Shown here: positions 39,419 through 53,907 of the stretch, piece after piece
How the letters are laid out: each line of letters starts with the position of its first letter
Numbering within the stretch: position 1 is the first letter of the stretch
DNA from: Cavia porcellus
Taxonomy: Eukaryota > Chordata > Mammalia > Rodentia > Caviidae
Direction of reading: 5' to 3'
Length of the DNA stretch: 64,000 nt
Assembly: GCF_034190915.1 (NCBI RefSeq)
Contig: NW_026947685.1
Span: forward strand, 186,001 to 250,000
Position numbers and translations under genes: made by a program
Notes under the pieces: generated by a model
The model's input: only the letters and a program-made list of their open reading frames with translations
Database searches by the model: none
What the model was told of the DNA's origin: nothing

Positions 39419-41641
39419 GTGATGTTTTTCTCACTCCTAGTAGTGAATATAATGTAACACACACCCATACAATGCGCACCACCCCGTGATGTTTTTCTCA
39501 CTCCTACTAGTGAATCTAATGTAACACACACCCATACAATGCGCACCACCCCGTGATGTTTTTCTCACTCCTACTAGAGAATGTCACGTAACACACACCC
39601 ATATAATGCGAACCACCCCGTGATGTTTTTCTCACTCCTACTAGTGAATATAATGTAACACACACCCATACAATGCGCACCACCCCGAGATATTTTTCTC
39701 ACTCCTACTAGTGAAACTAATGTAACACACACCCATACAATGCACACCACCCCGTGATGTTTTTCTCACTCCTACTAGTGAATCTAATGTAACACACACC
39801 CATACAATGCGAACCACCCCGTGATGTTTTTCTAACTCCTTCTAGTGAATCTAATGTAACACACACCCATACAATGCGCACCACCCCGTGATGTTTTTCT
39901 CACTCCTACTAGTGAATCTAATGTAACACACACCAATACAATTCGCACCACCCCGTGATGTTTTTCTCACTCCTACTAGTGAATGTAATGTAACACACAC
40001 CCATACAATGCGCACCACCCCGTGATGTTTTTCTCACTCCTACTAGTGAATGTAATGTAACACACACCCATACAATGCGCACCACCCCGTGATGTTTTTC
40101 TCACTCCTACTAGTGAATGTAATGTAACACACACCCATACAATGCGCACCACCCCGTGATGTTTTTCTCACTCCTACTAGTGAATGTAATGTAACACACA
40201 ACCATACAATGCGCACCACCCCGTGATGTTTTTCTCACTCCTACTAGTGAATGTAATGTAACACACACCCATACAATGCGCACCACCCCGTGATGTTTTT
40301 CTCACTCCTACTAGTGAATCTAATGTAACACACACCCATACAATGCGCACCACCCCGTGATGTTTTTCTCACTCCTACTAGTGAATCTAATGTAACACAC
40401 ACCCATACAATGCGCACCACCCCGTGATGTTTTTCTCACTCCTACTAGTGAATCTAATGTAACACACAAACATACAATGCGCACCACCCCGTGATGTTTT
40501 TCTCACTCCTACTAGTGAATCTAATGTATCACACACCCATACAATGCGCACCACCCCGTGATGTTTTTCTCACTCCTACTAGTGAATGTAATGTAACACA
40601 CACCCATACAATGCGCACCACCCCGTGATGTTTTTCTCACTCCTACTAGTGAATGTAATGTAACGCACACCCATACAATGCGCACCACCCCGTGATGTTT
40701 TTCTCACTCCTACTAGTGAATGTAGTGTAACGCACACCCGTACAATGCGCACCACCCCGTGATGTTTTTCTCACTCCTACTAGTGAATGTAATGTAACAC
40801 ACACCCGTACAATGCGCACCACCCCGTGATGTTTTTCTCACTCCTACTAGTGAATGTAATGTAACACACACCCGTACAATGCGCACCACCCCGTGATGTT
40901 TTTCTCACTCCTACTATTGAATCTAATGTAACACACACCCATACAATGCGCACCACCCCGTGATGTTTTTCTCACTCCTACTATTGAATCTAATGTAACA
41001 CACACCCATACAATGCGCACCACCCCGTGATGTTTTTCTCACTCCTACTAGTGAATCTAATGTAACACACACCCATACAATGCGCACCACCCCGTGATGA
41101 TTTTCTCACTCCTACTAGTGAATGTAATGTAACACACACCCATACAATGCGCACCAGCCCGTGATGTTTTTCTCACTCCTACTAGTGAATGTAATGTAAC
41201 ACACACCCATACAATGCGCACCACCCCGTGAAGTTTTTCTCACTCCTACTAGTGAATCTAATGTAACACACACCCATACAATGCGCACCACCCCGTGATG
41301 TTTTTCTCACTCCTACTATTGATTCTAATGTAACACACACCCATACAATGCGCACCACCCCGTGATGTTTTTCTCACTCCTACTAGTGAATCTAATGTAA
41401 CACACACCCACAGAATGCGCACCACCCCGTGATGTTTTTCTCACTCCTACTAGTGAATCTAATGTAACACACACCCATACAATGCGCACCACCCCGAGAT
41501 GATTTTCTCACTCCTACTAGTGAATGTAATGTAACACACACCCATACAATGCGCACCACCCCGTGATGTTTTTCTCACTCTTACTAGTGAGTGTAATGTA
41601 ACACACACCCATACAATGCGCACCACCCCGTGATGTTTTTC

Positions 41642-44600
41642 TCACTCCTTGTAGTGAATGTAATGTAACACACACCCATACAATGCGCACCACCCCGTGA
41701 TGTTTTTCTCACTCCTACTAGTGAATGTAATGTAACACACACCCATACAATGCGCACCACCCCGTGATGTTTTTCTCACTCCTACTAGTGAATGTAATGT
41801 AACACACACCCATACAATGCGCACCACCCCGTGATGTTTTTCTCACTTCTACTAGTGAATGTAATGTAACACACACCCATACAATGCGCACCACCACGTG
41901 ATATTTTTCTCACTCCTGCTAGTGAATCTAATGTAACACACACCCATACAATGCGCACCACCCCGTGATGTTTTTCTCACTCCTGCTAGTGTATCTAATG
42001 TAACACACACCCATACAATGCGCACCACCCCGTGATGTTTTTCTCACTCCTGCTAGTGAATCTAATTTAACACACACCCATACAATGCGCACCACCCCGT
42101 GATGTTTTTCTCACTCCTACTAGTGAATCTAATGTAACACACACCCATACAATGCGCACCACCCCGTGATGTTTTTCTCACTCCTACTAGTCAATGTAAT
42201 GTAACACACACCCATACAATGCGCACCACCCCGTGATGTTTTTCTCACTCCTACTAGTGAATCTAATGTAACACACACCCATACAATGCGCACCACCCCG
42301 TGATGTTTTTCTCACTCCTACTAGTGAATCTAATGTAACACACACCCATACAATGCGCACCACCCCGTGATGTTTTTCTCACTCCTACTAGTGAATCTAA
42401 TGTAACACACAAACATACAATTCGCACCACCCCGTGATGTTTTTCTCACTCCTACTAGTGAATCTAATGTAACACACACCGATACAATGCGCACCTCCCC
42501 GTGATGTTTTTCTCACTGGTACTAGTGAATGTAATGTAACACACACCCATACAATGCGCACCACCCCGTGATGTTTTTCTCACTGCTACTAGTGAATCTA
42601 ATGTAACACACACCCATACAATGCGCACCACCCCGTGATGTTTTTCTCACTCCTACTAGTGAATCTAATGTAACACACACCCATACAATTCGCACCACCC
42701 CGTGATGTTTTTCTCACTCCTACTAGTGAATGTAATGTAACACACACCCATAAAATGCGCACCACCCCGTGATGTTTTTCTCACTCCTAATAGTGAATGT
42801 AATGTAACACACACCCATACAATGCGCACCACCCCGTGATGTTTTTCTCACTCCTACTAGTGAATCTAATGTAACACACACCCATACAATGCGCACCACC
42901 CCGTGATGTTTTTCTCACTCCTACTAGTGAATCTAATGTAACACACACCCATACAATGCGCACCACCCCGTGATGTTTTTCTCACTCCTAGTAGTGTATG
43001 TAATGTAACACACACCCATACAATGCGCACCACCCCGTGATGTTTTTCTCACTCCTAGTAGTGTATGTAATGTAACACACACCCATACAATGCGCACCAC
43101 CCCGTGATGTTTTTCTCACTGCTACTAGTGAATCTAATGTAACACACACCCATACAATGCGCACCACCCCGTGATGGTTTTCTCACTGCTACTAGTGAAT
43201 GTAATGTAACACACACCCATACAATGCGCACCACCCCGTGATGTTTTTCTCACTCCTACTAGTGAATGTAATGTAACACACACCCATACAATGCGCACCA
43301 CCCCGAGATGTTTTTCTCACTCCTACTAGTGAATCTAATGTAACACACACCCATACAATGCACACCACCCCGTGATGTTTTTCTCACTCCTGCTAGTGAA
43401 TCTAATGTAACACACACCCATACAATGCGCACCACCCCGTGATGTTTTTCTCACTCCTCCTAGTGAATCTAATGTAACACACACCCATACAATGCGCACC
43501 ACCCCGTGATGTTTTTCTCACTCCTACTAGTGAATCTAATGTAACACACACCCATACAATTCGCACCACCCCGTGATGTTTTTCTCACTCCTACTAGTGA
43601 ATGTAATGTAACACACACCCATACAATGCGCACCACCCCGTGATGTTTTTCTCACTCCTACTAGTGAATGTAATGTAACACACACCCATACAATGCGCAC
43701 CACCCCGTGATGTTTTTCTCACTCCTACTAGTGAATCTAATGTAACACACACCCATACAATGCGCACCAACCCGTGATGTTTTTCTCACTCCTACTAGTG
43801 AATGTAATGTAACACACACCCATACAATGCGCACCACCCCGTGATGTTTTTCTCACTCCTTCTAGTGAATCTAATGTAACACACAAACATACAATGCGCA
43901 CCACCCCGTGATGTTTTTCTCACTCCTACTAGTGAATGTAATGTAACACACACCCATACAATGCGCACCACCACGTGATGTTTTTCTCACTCCTACTAGT
44001 GAATGTAATGTAACACACACCCATAAAATGCGCACCACCCCGTGATGCTTTTCTCACTCCTACTAGTGTATGTAATGTAACACACACCCATACAATGCGC
44101 ACCACCCCGTGATGTTTTTCTCACTCCTACTAGTGAATGTAATGTAACACACACCCATACAATGCGCACCACCCCGTGATGTTTTTCTCACTCCTACGAG
44201 TGAATCTAATGTAACACACACCCATACAATGCGCACCACCCCGTGATGTTTTCCTTACTACTACTAGTGAATCTAATGTAACTCACACCCATACAATGCG
44301 CACCACCCCGTGATGTTTTTCTCACTCTTACTAGTGAGTGTAATGTAACACACACCCATACAATGCGCACCACCCCGTGATGTTTTTCTCACTCCTTGTA
44401 GTGAATGTAATGTAACACACACCCATACAATGCGCACCACCCCGTGATGTTTTTCTCACTCCTACTAGTGAATGTAATGTAACACACACCCATACAATGT
44501 GCACCACCCCGTGATGTTTTTCTCTCTCCTACTAGGGAATGTAATGTAACACACACCCATACAATGCGCACCACCCCGTGATGTTTTTCTCACTTCTACT

Positions 44601-47600
44601 AGTGAATGTAATGTAACACACACCCATACAATGCGCACCACCCCGTGATATTTTTCTCACTCCTGCTAGTGAATCTAATGTAACACACACCCATACAATG
44701 CGCACCACCCCGTGATGTTTTTCTCACTCCTGCTAGTGAATCTAATGTAACACACACCCATACAATGCGCACCACCCCGTGATGTTTTTCTCACTCCTAC
44801 TAGTGAATGTAATGTAACACACACCCGTACAATGCGCACCACCCCGTGATGTTTTTCTCACTCCTACTATTGAATCTAATGTAACACACACCCATACAAT
44901 GCGCACCACCCCGTGATGTTTTTCTCACTCCTACTATTGAATCTAATGTAACACACACCCATACAATGCGCACCACCCCGTGATGTTTTTCTCACTCCTA
45001 CTAGTGAATCTAATGTAACACACACCCATACAATGCGCACCACCCCGTGATGATTTTCTCACTCCTACTAGTGAATCTAATGTAACACACACCCATACAA
45101 TGCGCACCAGCCCGTGATGTTTTTCTCACTCCTACTAGTGAATGTAATGTAACACACACCCATACAATGCGCACCACCCCGTGATGTATTTCTCACTCCT
45201 ACTAGTGAATCTAATGTAACACACACCCATACAATGCGCACCACCCCGTGATGTTTTTCTCACTCCTACTATTGAATCTAATGTAACACACACCCATACA
45301 ATGCGCACCACCCCGTGATGTTTTTCTCACTCCTACTAGTGAATCTAATGTAACACACACCCATACAATGCGCACCACCCCGTGATGTTTTTCTCACTCC
45401 TACTAGTGAATCTAATGTAACACACACCCATACAATGCGCACCACCCCGTGATGTTTTTCTCACTGCTACTAGTGAATCTAATGTAACACACACCCATAC
45501 AATGCGCACCACCCCGTGATGTTTTTCTCACTGCTACTAGTGAATGTAATGTAACACACACCCATAGAATGCGCACCACCCCGTGATGTTTTTCTCACTC
45601 CTACTAGTGAATCTAATGTAACACACACCCATACAATGCGCACCACCCCGAGATGATTTTCTCACTCCTACTAGTTAATCTAATGTAACACACACCCATA
45701 CAATGCGCACCACCCCGTGATGTTTTTCTCACTCTTACTAGTGAGTGTAATGTAACACACACCCATACAATGCGCACCACCCCGTGATGTTTTTCTCACT
45801 CCTTGTAGTGAATGTAATGTAACACACACCCATACAATGCGCACCACCCCGTGATGTTTTTCTCACTCCTACTAGTGAATGTAATGTAACACACACCCAT
45901 ACAATGCGCACCACCCCGTGATGTTTTTCTCACTCCTACTAGTGAATGTAATGTAACACACAGCCATACAATGCGCACCACCCCGTGATGTTTTTCTCAC
46001 TTCTACTAGTGAATGTAATGTAACACACACCCATACAATGCGCACCACAACGTGATATTTTTCTCACTCCTGCTAGTGAATCTAATGTAACACACACCCA
46101 TACAATGCGCACCACCCCGTGATGTTTTTCTCACTCCTGCTAGTGTATCTAATGTAACACACACCCATACAATGCGCACCACCCCGTGATGTTTTTCTCA
46201 CTCCTGCTAGTGAATCTAATTTAACACACACCCATACAATGCGCACCACCCCGTGATGTTTTTCTCACTCCTACTAGTGAATCTAATGTAACACACACCC
46301 ATACAATGCGCACCACCCCGTGATGTTTTTCTCACTCCTACTAGTCAATGTAATGTAACACACACCCATACAATGCGCACCACCCCGTGATGTTTTTCTC
46401 ACTCCTACTAGTGAATCTAATGTAACACACACCCATACAATGCGCACCACCCCGTGATGTTTTTCTCACTCCTATTAGTGAATCTAATGTAACACACACC
46501 CATACAATGCGCACCACCCCGTGATGTTTTTCTCACTCCTACTAGTGAATCTAATGTAACACACAAACATACAATGCGCACCACCCCGTGATGTTTTTCT
46601 CACTCCTACTAGTGAATCTAATGTAACACACACCGATACAATGCGCACCACCCCGTGATGTTTTTCTCACTGGTACTAGTGAATGTAATGTAACACACAC
46701 CCATACAATGCGCACCACCCCGTGATGTTTTTCTCACTGCTACTAGTGAATCTAATGTAACACACACCCATACAATGCGCACCACCCCGTGATGTTTTTC
46801 TCACTCCTACTAGTGAATCTAATGTAACACACACCCATACAATTCGCACCACCCCGTGATGTTTTTCTCACTCCTACTAGTGAATGTAATGTAACACACA
46901 CCCATAAAATGCGCACCACCCCGTGATGTTTTTCTCACTCCTAATAGTGAATGTAATGTAACACACACCCATACAATGCGCACCACCCCGTGATGTTTTT
47001 CTCACTCCTACTAGTGAATCTAATGTAACACACACCCATACAATGCGCACCACCCCGTGATGTTTTTCTCACTCCTACTAGTGAATCTAATGTAACACAC
47101 ACCCATACAATGCGCACCACCCCGTGATGTTTTTCTCACTCCTAGTAGTGTATGTAATGTAACACACACCCATACAATGCGCACCACCCCGTGATGTTTT
47201 TCTCACTGCTACTAGTGAATCTAATGTAACACACACCCATACAATGCGCACCACCCCGTGATGGTTTTCTCACTGCTACTAGTGAATGTAATGTAACACA
47301 CACCCATACAATGCGCACCACCCCGTGATGTTTTTCTCACTCCTACTAGTGAATGTAATGTAACACACACCCATACAATGCGCACCACCCCGAGATGTTT
47401 TTCTCACTCCTACTAGTGAATCTAATGTAACACACACCCATACAATGCACACCACACCGTGATGTTTTTCTCACTCCTCCTAGTGAATCTAATGTAACAC
47501 ACACCCATACAATGCGCACCACCCCGTGATGTTTTTCTCACTCCTCCTAGTGAATCTAATGTAACACACACCCATACAATGCGCACCACCCCGTGATGTT

Positions 47601-49063
47601 TTTCTCACTCCTACTAGTGAATCTAATGTAACACACACCCATACAATTCGCACCACCCCGTGATGTTTTTCTCACTCCTACTAGTGAATGTAATGTAACA
47701 CACACCCATACAATGCGCACCACCCCGTGATGTTTTTCTCACTCCTACTAGTGAATGTAATGTAACACACACCCATACAATGCGCACCACCCCGTGATGT
47801 TTTTCTCACTCCTACTAGTGAATGTAATGTAACACACACCCATACAATGCGCACCACCCCGTGATGTTTTTCTCACTCCTACTAGTGAATGTAATGTAAC
47901 ACACACCCATACAATGCGCACCACCCCGTGATGTTTTTCTCACTCCTACTAGTGAATGTAATGTAACACACACCCATACAATGCGCACCACCCCGTGATG
48001 TTTTTCTCACTCCTACTAGTGAATCTAATGTAACACACACCCATACAATGCGCACCACCCCGTGATGTTTTTCTCACTCCTACTAGTGAATGTAATGTAA
48101 CACACACCCATACAATGCGCACCACCCCGTGATGTTTTTCTCACTCCTACTAGTGAATGTAATGTAACACACACCCATACAATGCGCACCACCCCGTGAT
48201 GTTTTTCTCACTCCTACTAGTGAATGTAATGTAACACACACCCATACAATGCGCACCACCCCGTGATGTTTTTCTCACTCCTTCTAGTGAATCTAATGTA
48301 ACACACAAACATACAATGCGCACCACCCCGTGATGTTTTTCTCACTCCTACTAGTGAATGTAATGTAACACACACCCATACAATGCGCACCACCCCGTGA
48401 TGTTTTTCTCACTCCTACTAGTGAATGTAATGTAACACACACCCATAAAATGCGCACCACCCCGTGATGTTTTTCTCACTCCTACTAGTGTATGTAATGT
48501 AACACACACCCATACAATGCGCACCACCCCGTGATGTTTTTCTCACTCCTACTAGTGAATGTAATGTAACACACACCCATACAATGCGCACCACCCCGTG
48601 ATGTTTTTCTCACTCCTACTAGTAAATGTAATGTAACACACACCCATACAATGCGCACCACCCCGTGATGTTTTTCTCACTCCTACGAGTGAATCTAATG
48701 TAACACACACCCATACAATGCGCACCACCCCGTGATGTTTTCCTTACTACTACTAGTGAATCTAATGTAACTCACACCCATACAATGCGCACCACCCCGT
48801 GATGTTTTTCTCACTCTTACTAGTGAGTGTAATGTAACACACACCCATACAATGCGCACCACCCCGTGATGTTTTTCTCACTCCTTGTAGTGAATGTAAT
48901 GTAACACACACCCATACAATGCGCACCACCCCGTGATGTTTTTCTCACTCCTACTAGTGAATGTAATGTAACACACACCCATACAATGTGCACCACCCCG
49001 TGATGTTTTTCTCTCTCCTACTAGGGAATGTAATGTAACACACACCCATACAATGCGCACCAC
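41642..49063 (+). repeat. Tandem duplication, 62 to 67 monomers
   Basis: From 41.64 kb the sequence recurs from 45.80 kb. The offset is 4154 (62 x 67) at 41642/45796, 4087 (61 x 67) at GTGATGG 43171/47258, and 4489 (67 x 67) at 44389/48878. Copy 2 therefore lost one CTAGTAGTGTATG monomer and later gained six. All differences are whole monomers. Confidence 0.88.
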
Positions 49064-49659
49064 CCCGTGATGTTTTTCTCACTTCTACTAGTGAATGTAA
49101 AGTAACACACACCCATACAATGCGCACCACCCCGTGATATTTTTCTCACTCCTGCTAGTGAATCTAATGTAACACACACCCATACAATGCGCACCACCCC
49201 GTGATGTTTTTCTCACTCCTGCTAGTGAATCTAATGTAACACACACCCATACAATGCGCACCACCCCGTGATGTTTTTCTCACTCCTGCTAGTGAATCTA
49301 ATGTAACACACACCCATACAATGCGCACCACCCCGTGATGTTTTTCTCACTCCTACTATTGAATCTAATGTAACACACACCCATACAATGCGCACCACCC
49401 CGTGATGTTTTTCTCACTCATACTAGTCAATGTAATGTAACACACACCCATACAATGCGCACCACCCCGTGATGTTTTTCTCACTCCTACTAGTGAATCT
49501 AATGTAACACACACCCATACAATGCGCACCACCCCGTGATGTTTTTCTCACTCCTACTAGTGAATCTAATGTAACACACACCCATACAATGCGCACCACC
49601 CCGTGATGTTTTTCTCACTCCTACTAGTGAATCTAATGTAACACACACCCATACAATTC

Positions 49660-50640
49660 GCACCACCCCGTGATGTTTTTCTCACTCCTACTAGCGAATG
49701 TAATGTAACACACACCCATAAAATGCGCACCACCCCGTGATGTTTTTCTCACTCCTACTAGTGAATGTAATGTAACACACACCCATACAATGCGCACCAC
49801 CCCGTGATATTTTTCTCACTCCTACTAGTGAATCTAATGTAACACACACCCATACAATGCGCACCACCCCGTGATGTTTTTCTCACTCCTACTAGTGAAT
49901 CTAATGTAACACACACCGATACAATGCGCACCACCCCGTGATGTTTTTCTCACTCCTACTAGTGAATCTAATGTAACACACACCCATACAATGCGCACCA
50001 CCCCGTGATGTTTTTCTCACTCCTACTAGTGAATCTAATGTAACACACACCCATACAATGCGCACCACCCCGTGATGTTTTTCTCACTCCTACTAGTGAA
50101 TCTAATGTAACACACACCCATACAATTCGCACCACCCCGTGATGTTTTTCTCACTCCTACTAGCGAATGTAATGTAACACACACCCATAAAATGCGCACC
50201 ACCCCGTGATGTTTTTCTCACTCCTACTAGTGAATGTAATGTAACACACAACCATACAATGCGCACCACCCCGTGATGTTTTTCTCACTCCTACTAGTGA
50301 ATGTAGTGTAACACACACCCGTACAATGCGCACCACCCCGTGATGTTTTTCTCACTCCTACTAGTGATTGTAATGTAACACACACCCGTACAATGCGCAC
50401 CACCCCGTGATGTTTTTCTCACTCCTACTAGTGAATGTAATGTAACACACACCCGTACAATGCGCACCACCCCGTGATGTTTTTCTCACTCCTACTATTG
50501 AATCTAATGTAACACACACCCATACAATGCGCACCACCCCGTGATGTTTTTCTCACTCCTACTAGTGAATCTAATGTAACACACACCCATACAATGCGCA
50601 CCACCCCGTGATGATTTTCTCACTCCTACTAGTGAATGTA
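49660..50640 (+). repeat. 469-bp seven-monomer tandem duplication
   Basis: CAATTCGC, AGCGAATG and CATAAAATG occur as a set at 49660-49730 and again 469 bp (7 x 67) later, AGCGAATG at 49693 and 50162. The corresponding place at 60.58 kb has a single AGCGAATG. The outer edges are approximate. Confidence 0.75.
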
Positions 50641-51344
50641 ATGTAACACACACCCATACAATGCGCACCAGCCCGTGATGTTTTTCTCACTCCTACTAGT
50701 GAATGTAATGTAACACACACCCATACAATGCGCACCACCCCGTGATGTTTTTCTCACTCCTACTAGTGAATGTAATGTAACACACACCCATACAATGCGC
50801 ACCACCCCGTGAGGTTTTTCTCACTCCTACTAGTGAAAGTAATGTAACACACACCCATACAATGCGCACCACCCCGTGATGTTTTTCTCTCTCCTACTAG
50901 TGAATGTAATGTAACACACTCCCATACAATGCGCACCATCCCGTGATGTTTTTCTCACTCCTACTAGTGAATCTAAAGTAACACACACCCATACAATGAC
51001 GACCACCCCGTGATGTTTTTCTCACTGCTACTAGTGAATCTAATGTAACACACACCCATACAATGCGCACCACCCCGTGATGTTTTTCTCACTGCTACTA
51101 GTGAATCTAATGTAACACACACCCATACAATGCGCACCACCCCGTGATGTTTTTCTCACTGCTACTAGTGAATGTAATGTAACACACACCCATAGAATGC
51201 GCACCACGCCGTGATGTTTTTCTCACTGCTACTAGTGAATGTAATGTAAAACACACCCATGCAATGCACACCACCCCGTGATATTTTTCTCACTGGTACT
51301 AGTGAATGTAATGTAACACACACCCATACAATGCGCACCACTCC

Positions 51345-51487
51345 GTGATGTTTTTCCGAAACCTATCCTACATTGCCACTGCATGTTCCGTGACCTCACC
51401 ATGCTGACCACCACGCGGTGCTTTACTCCATCCTACATTGCCACTCACTGCCTATCCTAATTCAGACCCTCCGATTCACACCACCCC
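51345..51487 (+). repeat. 143-bp insert, type eta
   Basis: Eta markers are TTTTTCCGAAACC (others TTTTTCAGAAACC), GTTCCGTGACC and CCACGCGGTGC. This copy has private GGTGCTTTACTCC. The left flank is CACTCCGTGATG; the right neighbour begins GTGACG and reads CTCACCCCTAGTAG. Confidence 0.95.
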
Positions 51488-53764
51488 GTGACGTTTTTCT
51501 CACCCCTAGTAGTGAATGTAATGTAACACACACCCATACAATGCGCACAACCCCGTGATGTTTTTCTCACTCCTACTAGTGAATGTAATGTAACACACAC
51601 CCATACAATGCGCACCACCCCGTGATGTTTTTCTCACTCCTACTAGTGAATGTAATGTAACACACACGCATACAATGCGCACCACCCCGTGATGTTTTTC
51701 TCACTCCTACTAGTGAATGTAATGTAACACACACCCATAAAATGCGCACCACCCCGTGATGTTTTTCTCACTCCTACTAGTGTATGTAATGTAACACACA
51801 CCCATACAATGCGCACCACCCCGTGATGTTTTTCTCACTCCTACTAGTGAATGTAATGTAACACACACCCATACAATGCGCACCACCCCGTGATGTTTTT
51901 CTCACTCCTACTAGTAAATGTAATGTAACACACACCCATACAATGCGCACCACCCCGTGATGTTTTTCTCACTCCTACTAGTGAATCTAATGTAACACAC
52001 ACCCATACAATGCGCACCACCCTGTGATGTTTTCCTTACTCCTACTAGTGAATCTAATGTAACACACACCCATACAATGCGCACCACCCCGTGATGTTTT
52101 TCTCACTCTTACTAGTGAGTGTAATGTAACACACACCCATACAATGCGCACCACCCCGTGATGTTTTTCTCACTCCTTGTAGTGAATGTAATGTAACACA
52201 CACCCATACAATGCGCACCACCCCGTGATGTTTTTCTCACTCCTACTAGTGAATGTAATGTAACACACACCCATACAATGCGCACCACCCCGTGATGTTT
52301 TTCTCTCTCCTACTAGGGAATGTAATGTAACACACACCCATACAATGCGCACCACCCCGTGATGTTTTTCTCACTTCTACTAGTGAATGTAATGTAACAC
52401 ACACCCATACAATGCGCACCACCCCGTGATGCTTTTCTCACTCCTGCTAGTGAATCTAATGTAACACACACCCATACAATGCGCACCATCCCGTGATGTT
52501 TTTCTCACTCCTACTAGTGAATCTAATGTAACACAACCCATACAATGCGCACCACCCCGTGATGTTTTTCTCACTCCTACTAGTCAATGTAATGTAACAC
52601 ACACCCATACAATGCGCACCACCCCGTGATGTTTTTCTCACTCCTACTAGTGAATCTAATGTAACACACACCCATACAATGCGCACCACCCCGTGATGTT
52701 TTTCTCACTCCTACTAGTGAATCTAATGTAACACACACCCATACAATGCGCACCACCCCGTGATGTTTTTCTCACTCCTACTAGTGAATCTAATGTAACA
52801 CACAAACATACAATGCGCACCACCCCGTGATGTTTTTCTCACTCCTACTAGTGAATCTAATGTAACACACACCGATATAATGCGCACCACCCCGTGATGT
52901 TTTTCTCACTCCTACTAGTGAATCTAATGTAACACACACTAATACAATGCGCACCACCCCGTGATGTTTTTCTCACTCCTAATAGTGAATCTAATGTAAC
53001 ACACACCCATACAATGCGCACCACCCCGTGATGTTTTTCTCACTCCTACTAGTGAATCTAATGTAACACACACCCATACAATGCGCACCACCCCGTGATG
53101 TTTTTCTCACTCCTACTAGTGAATCTAATGTAACACACACCCATACAATGCGCACCACCCCGTGATGTTTTTCTCACTCCTACTAGTGAATGTAATGTAA
53201 CACACACCCATACAATGCGCACCACCCCGTGAGGTTTTTCTCACTCCTACTAGTGAAAGTAATGTAACACACACCCATACAATGCGCACCACCCCGTGAT
53301 GTTTTTCTCTCTCCTAATAGTGAATGTAATGTAACACACTCCCATACAATGCGCACCACCCCGTGATGTTTTTCTCACTCCTACTAGTGAATCTAAAGTA
53401 ACACACACCCATACAATGACGACCACCCCGTGATGTTTTTCTCACTGCTACTAGTGAATCTAATGTAACACACACCCATACAATGCGCACCACCCCGTGA
53501 TGTTTTTCTCACTGCTACTAGTGAATCTAATGTAACACACACCCATACAATGCGCACCACCCCGTGATGTTTTTCTCACTGCTACTAGTGAATGTAATGT
53601 AACACACACCCATAGAATGCGCACCACGCCGTGATGTTTTTCTCACTGCTACTAGTGAATGTAATGTAAAACACACCCATGCAATGCACACCACCCCGTG
53701 ATATTTTTCTCACTGGTACTAGTGAATGTAATGTAACACACACCCATACAATGCGCACCACTCC
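51488..53764 (+). repeat. Monomer block, 34 units (region 4)
   Basis: Thirty-four monomers with one net loss (GTAACACAACCC near 52530). Order: CACACGCATAC, CATAAAATG, GTGTATG, AGTAAATG, TTTTCCTTAC, GAGTG, CCTTGTAG, TCTCTCC..AGGG, CTTCTAC, CCTGCTAG, CATCCCGTG, AGTCAATG, ACAAACATAC, CCGATATAATG, then the eta lead-in. Confidence 0.94.
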
Positions 53765-53907
53765 GTGATGTTTTTCCGAAACCTATCCTACATTGCCACT
53801 GCATGTTCCGTGACCTCACCATGCTGACCACCACGCGGTGCTTTTCTCCATCCTACATTGCCACTCACTGCCTATCCTAATTCAGACCCTCCGATTCACA
53901 CCACCCC
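53765..53907 (+). repeat. 143-bp insert, type eta
   Basis: Same as 51345 except that the second half reads GGTGCTTTTCTCC. CACTCCGTGATG left flank and CTCACCCCTAGTAG right flank. Confidence 0.95.

Larger units (their letters stand above)
32170..42530 (+). repeat. 5.4-5.8-kb segmental duplication
   Basis: About 32.2-36.8 kb recurs at about 37.5-42.5 kb. Offsets: GATAATTTTC 32771 to 38140 (5369 = 143 + 78 x 67), zeta insert 33506 to 39276 (5770 = 143 + 84 x 67 - 1), marker set 35939 to 41642 (5703). Copy 2 gained six monomers before the insert and lost one after it. Shared private changes include AGAGAATGTCACG with CATATAATGCGAACC, CCTTCTAGTG and CACCAATACAATTCG. Confidence 0.87.
39419..51344 (+). 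repeat. Monomer block, 178 units, no insert (region 3)
   Basis: The interval is 11,926 bp = 178 x 67 exactly: no insert and no net indel, the longest such stretch in the window. Marker sets (GAGTG, CCTTGTAG, TCTCTCC..AGGG or plain, CTTCTAC, CCTGCTAG) appear at 41.58, 44.33, 45.73 and 48.82 kb. Other landmarks: GTGATGGTTTTC at 43171 and 47258, TTTTCCTTACTAC with GTAACTCACACC near 44250 and 48739, and AGCGAATG at 49693 and 50162. The last ~500 bp (GAGG, TCTCTCC, ATGACGACC, three CTGCTAC, CATAGAATG, CCATGCAATG, CTGGTAC) are the standard lead-in to eta inserts. Confidence 0.95.
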
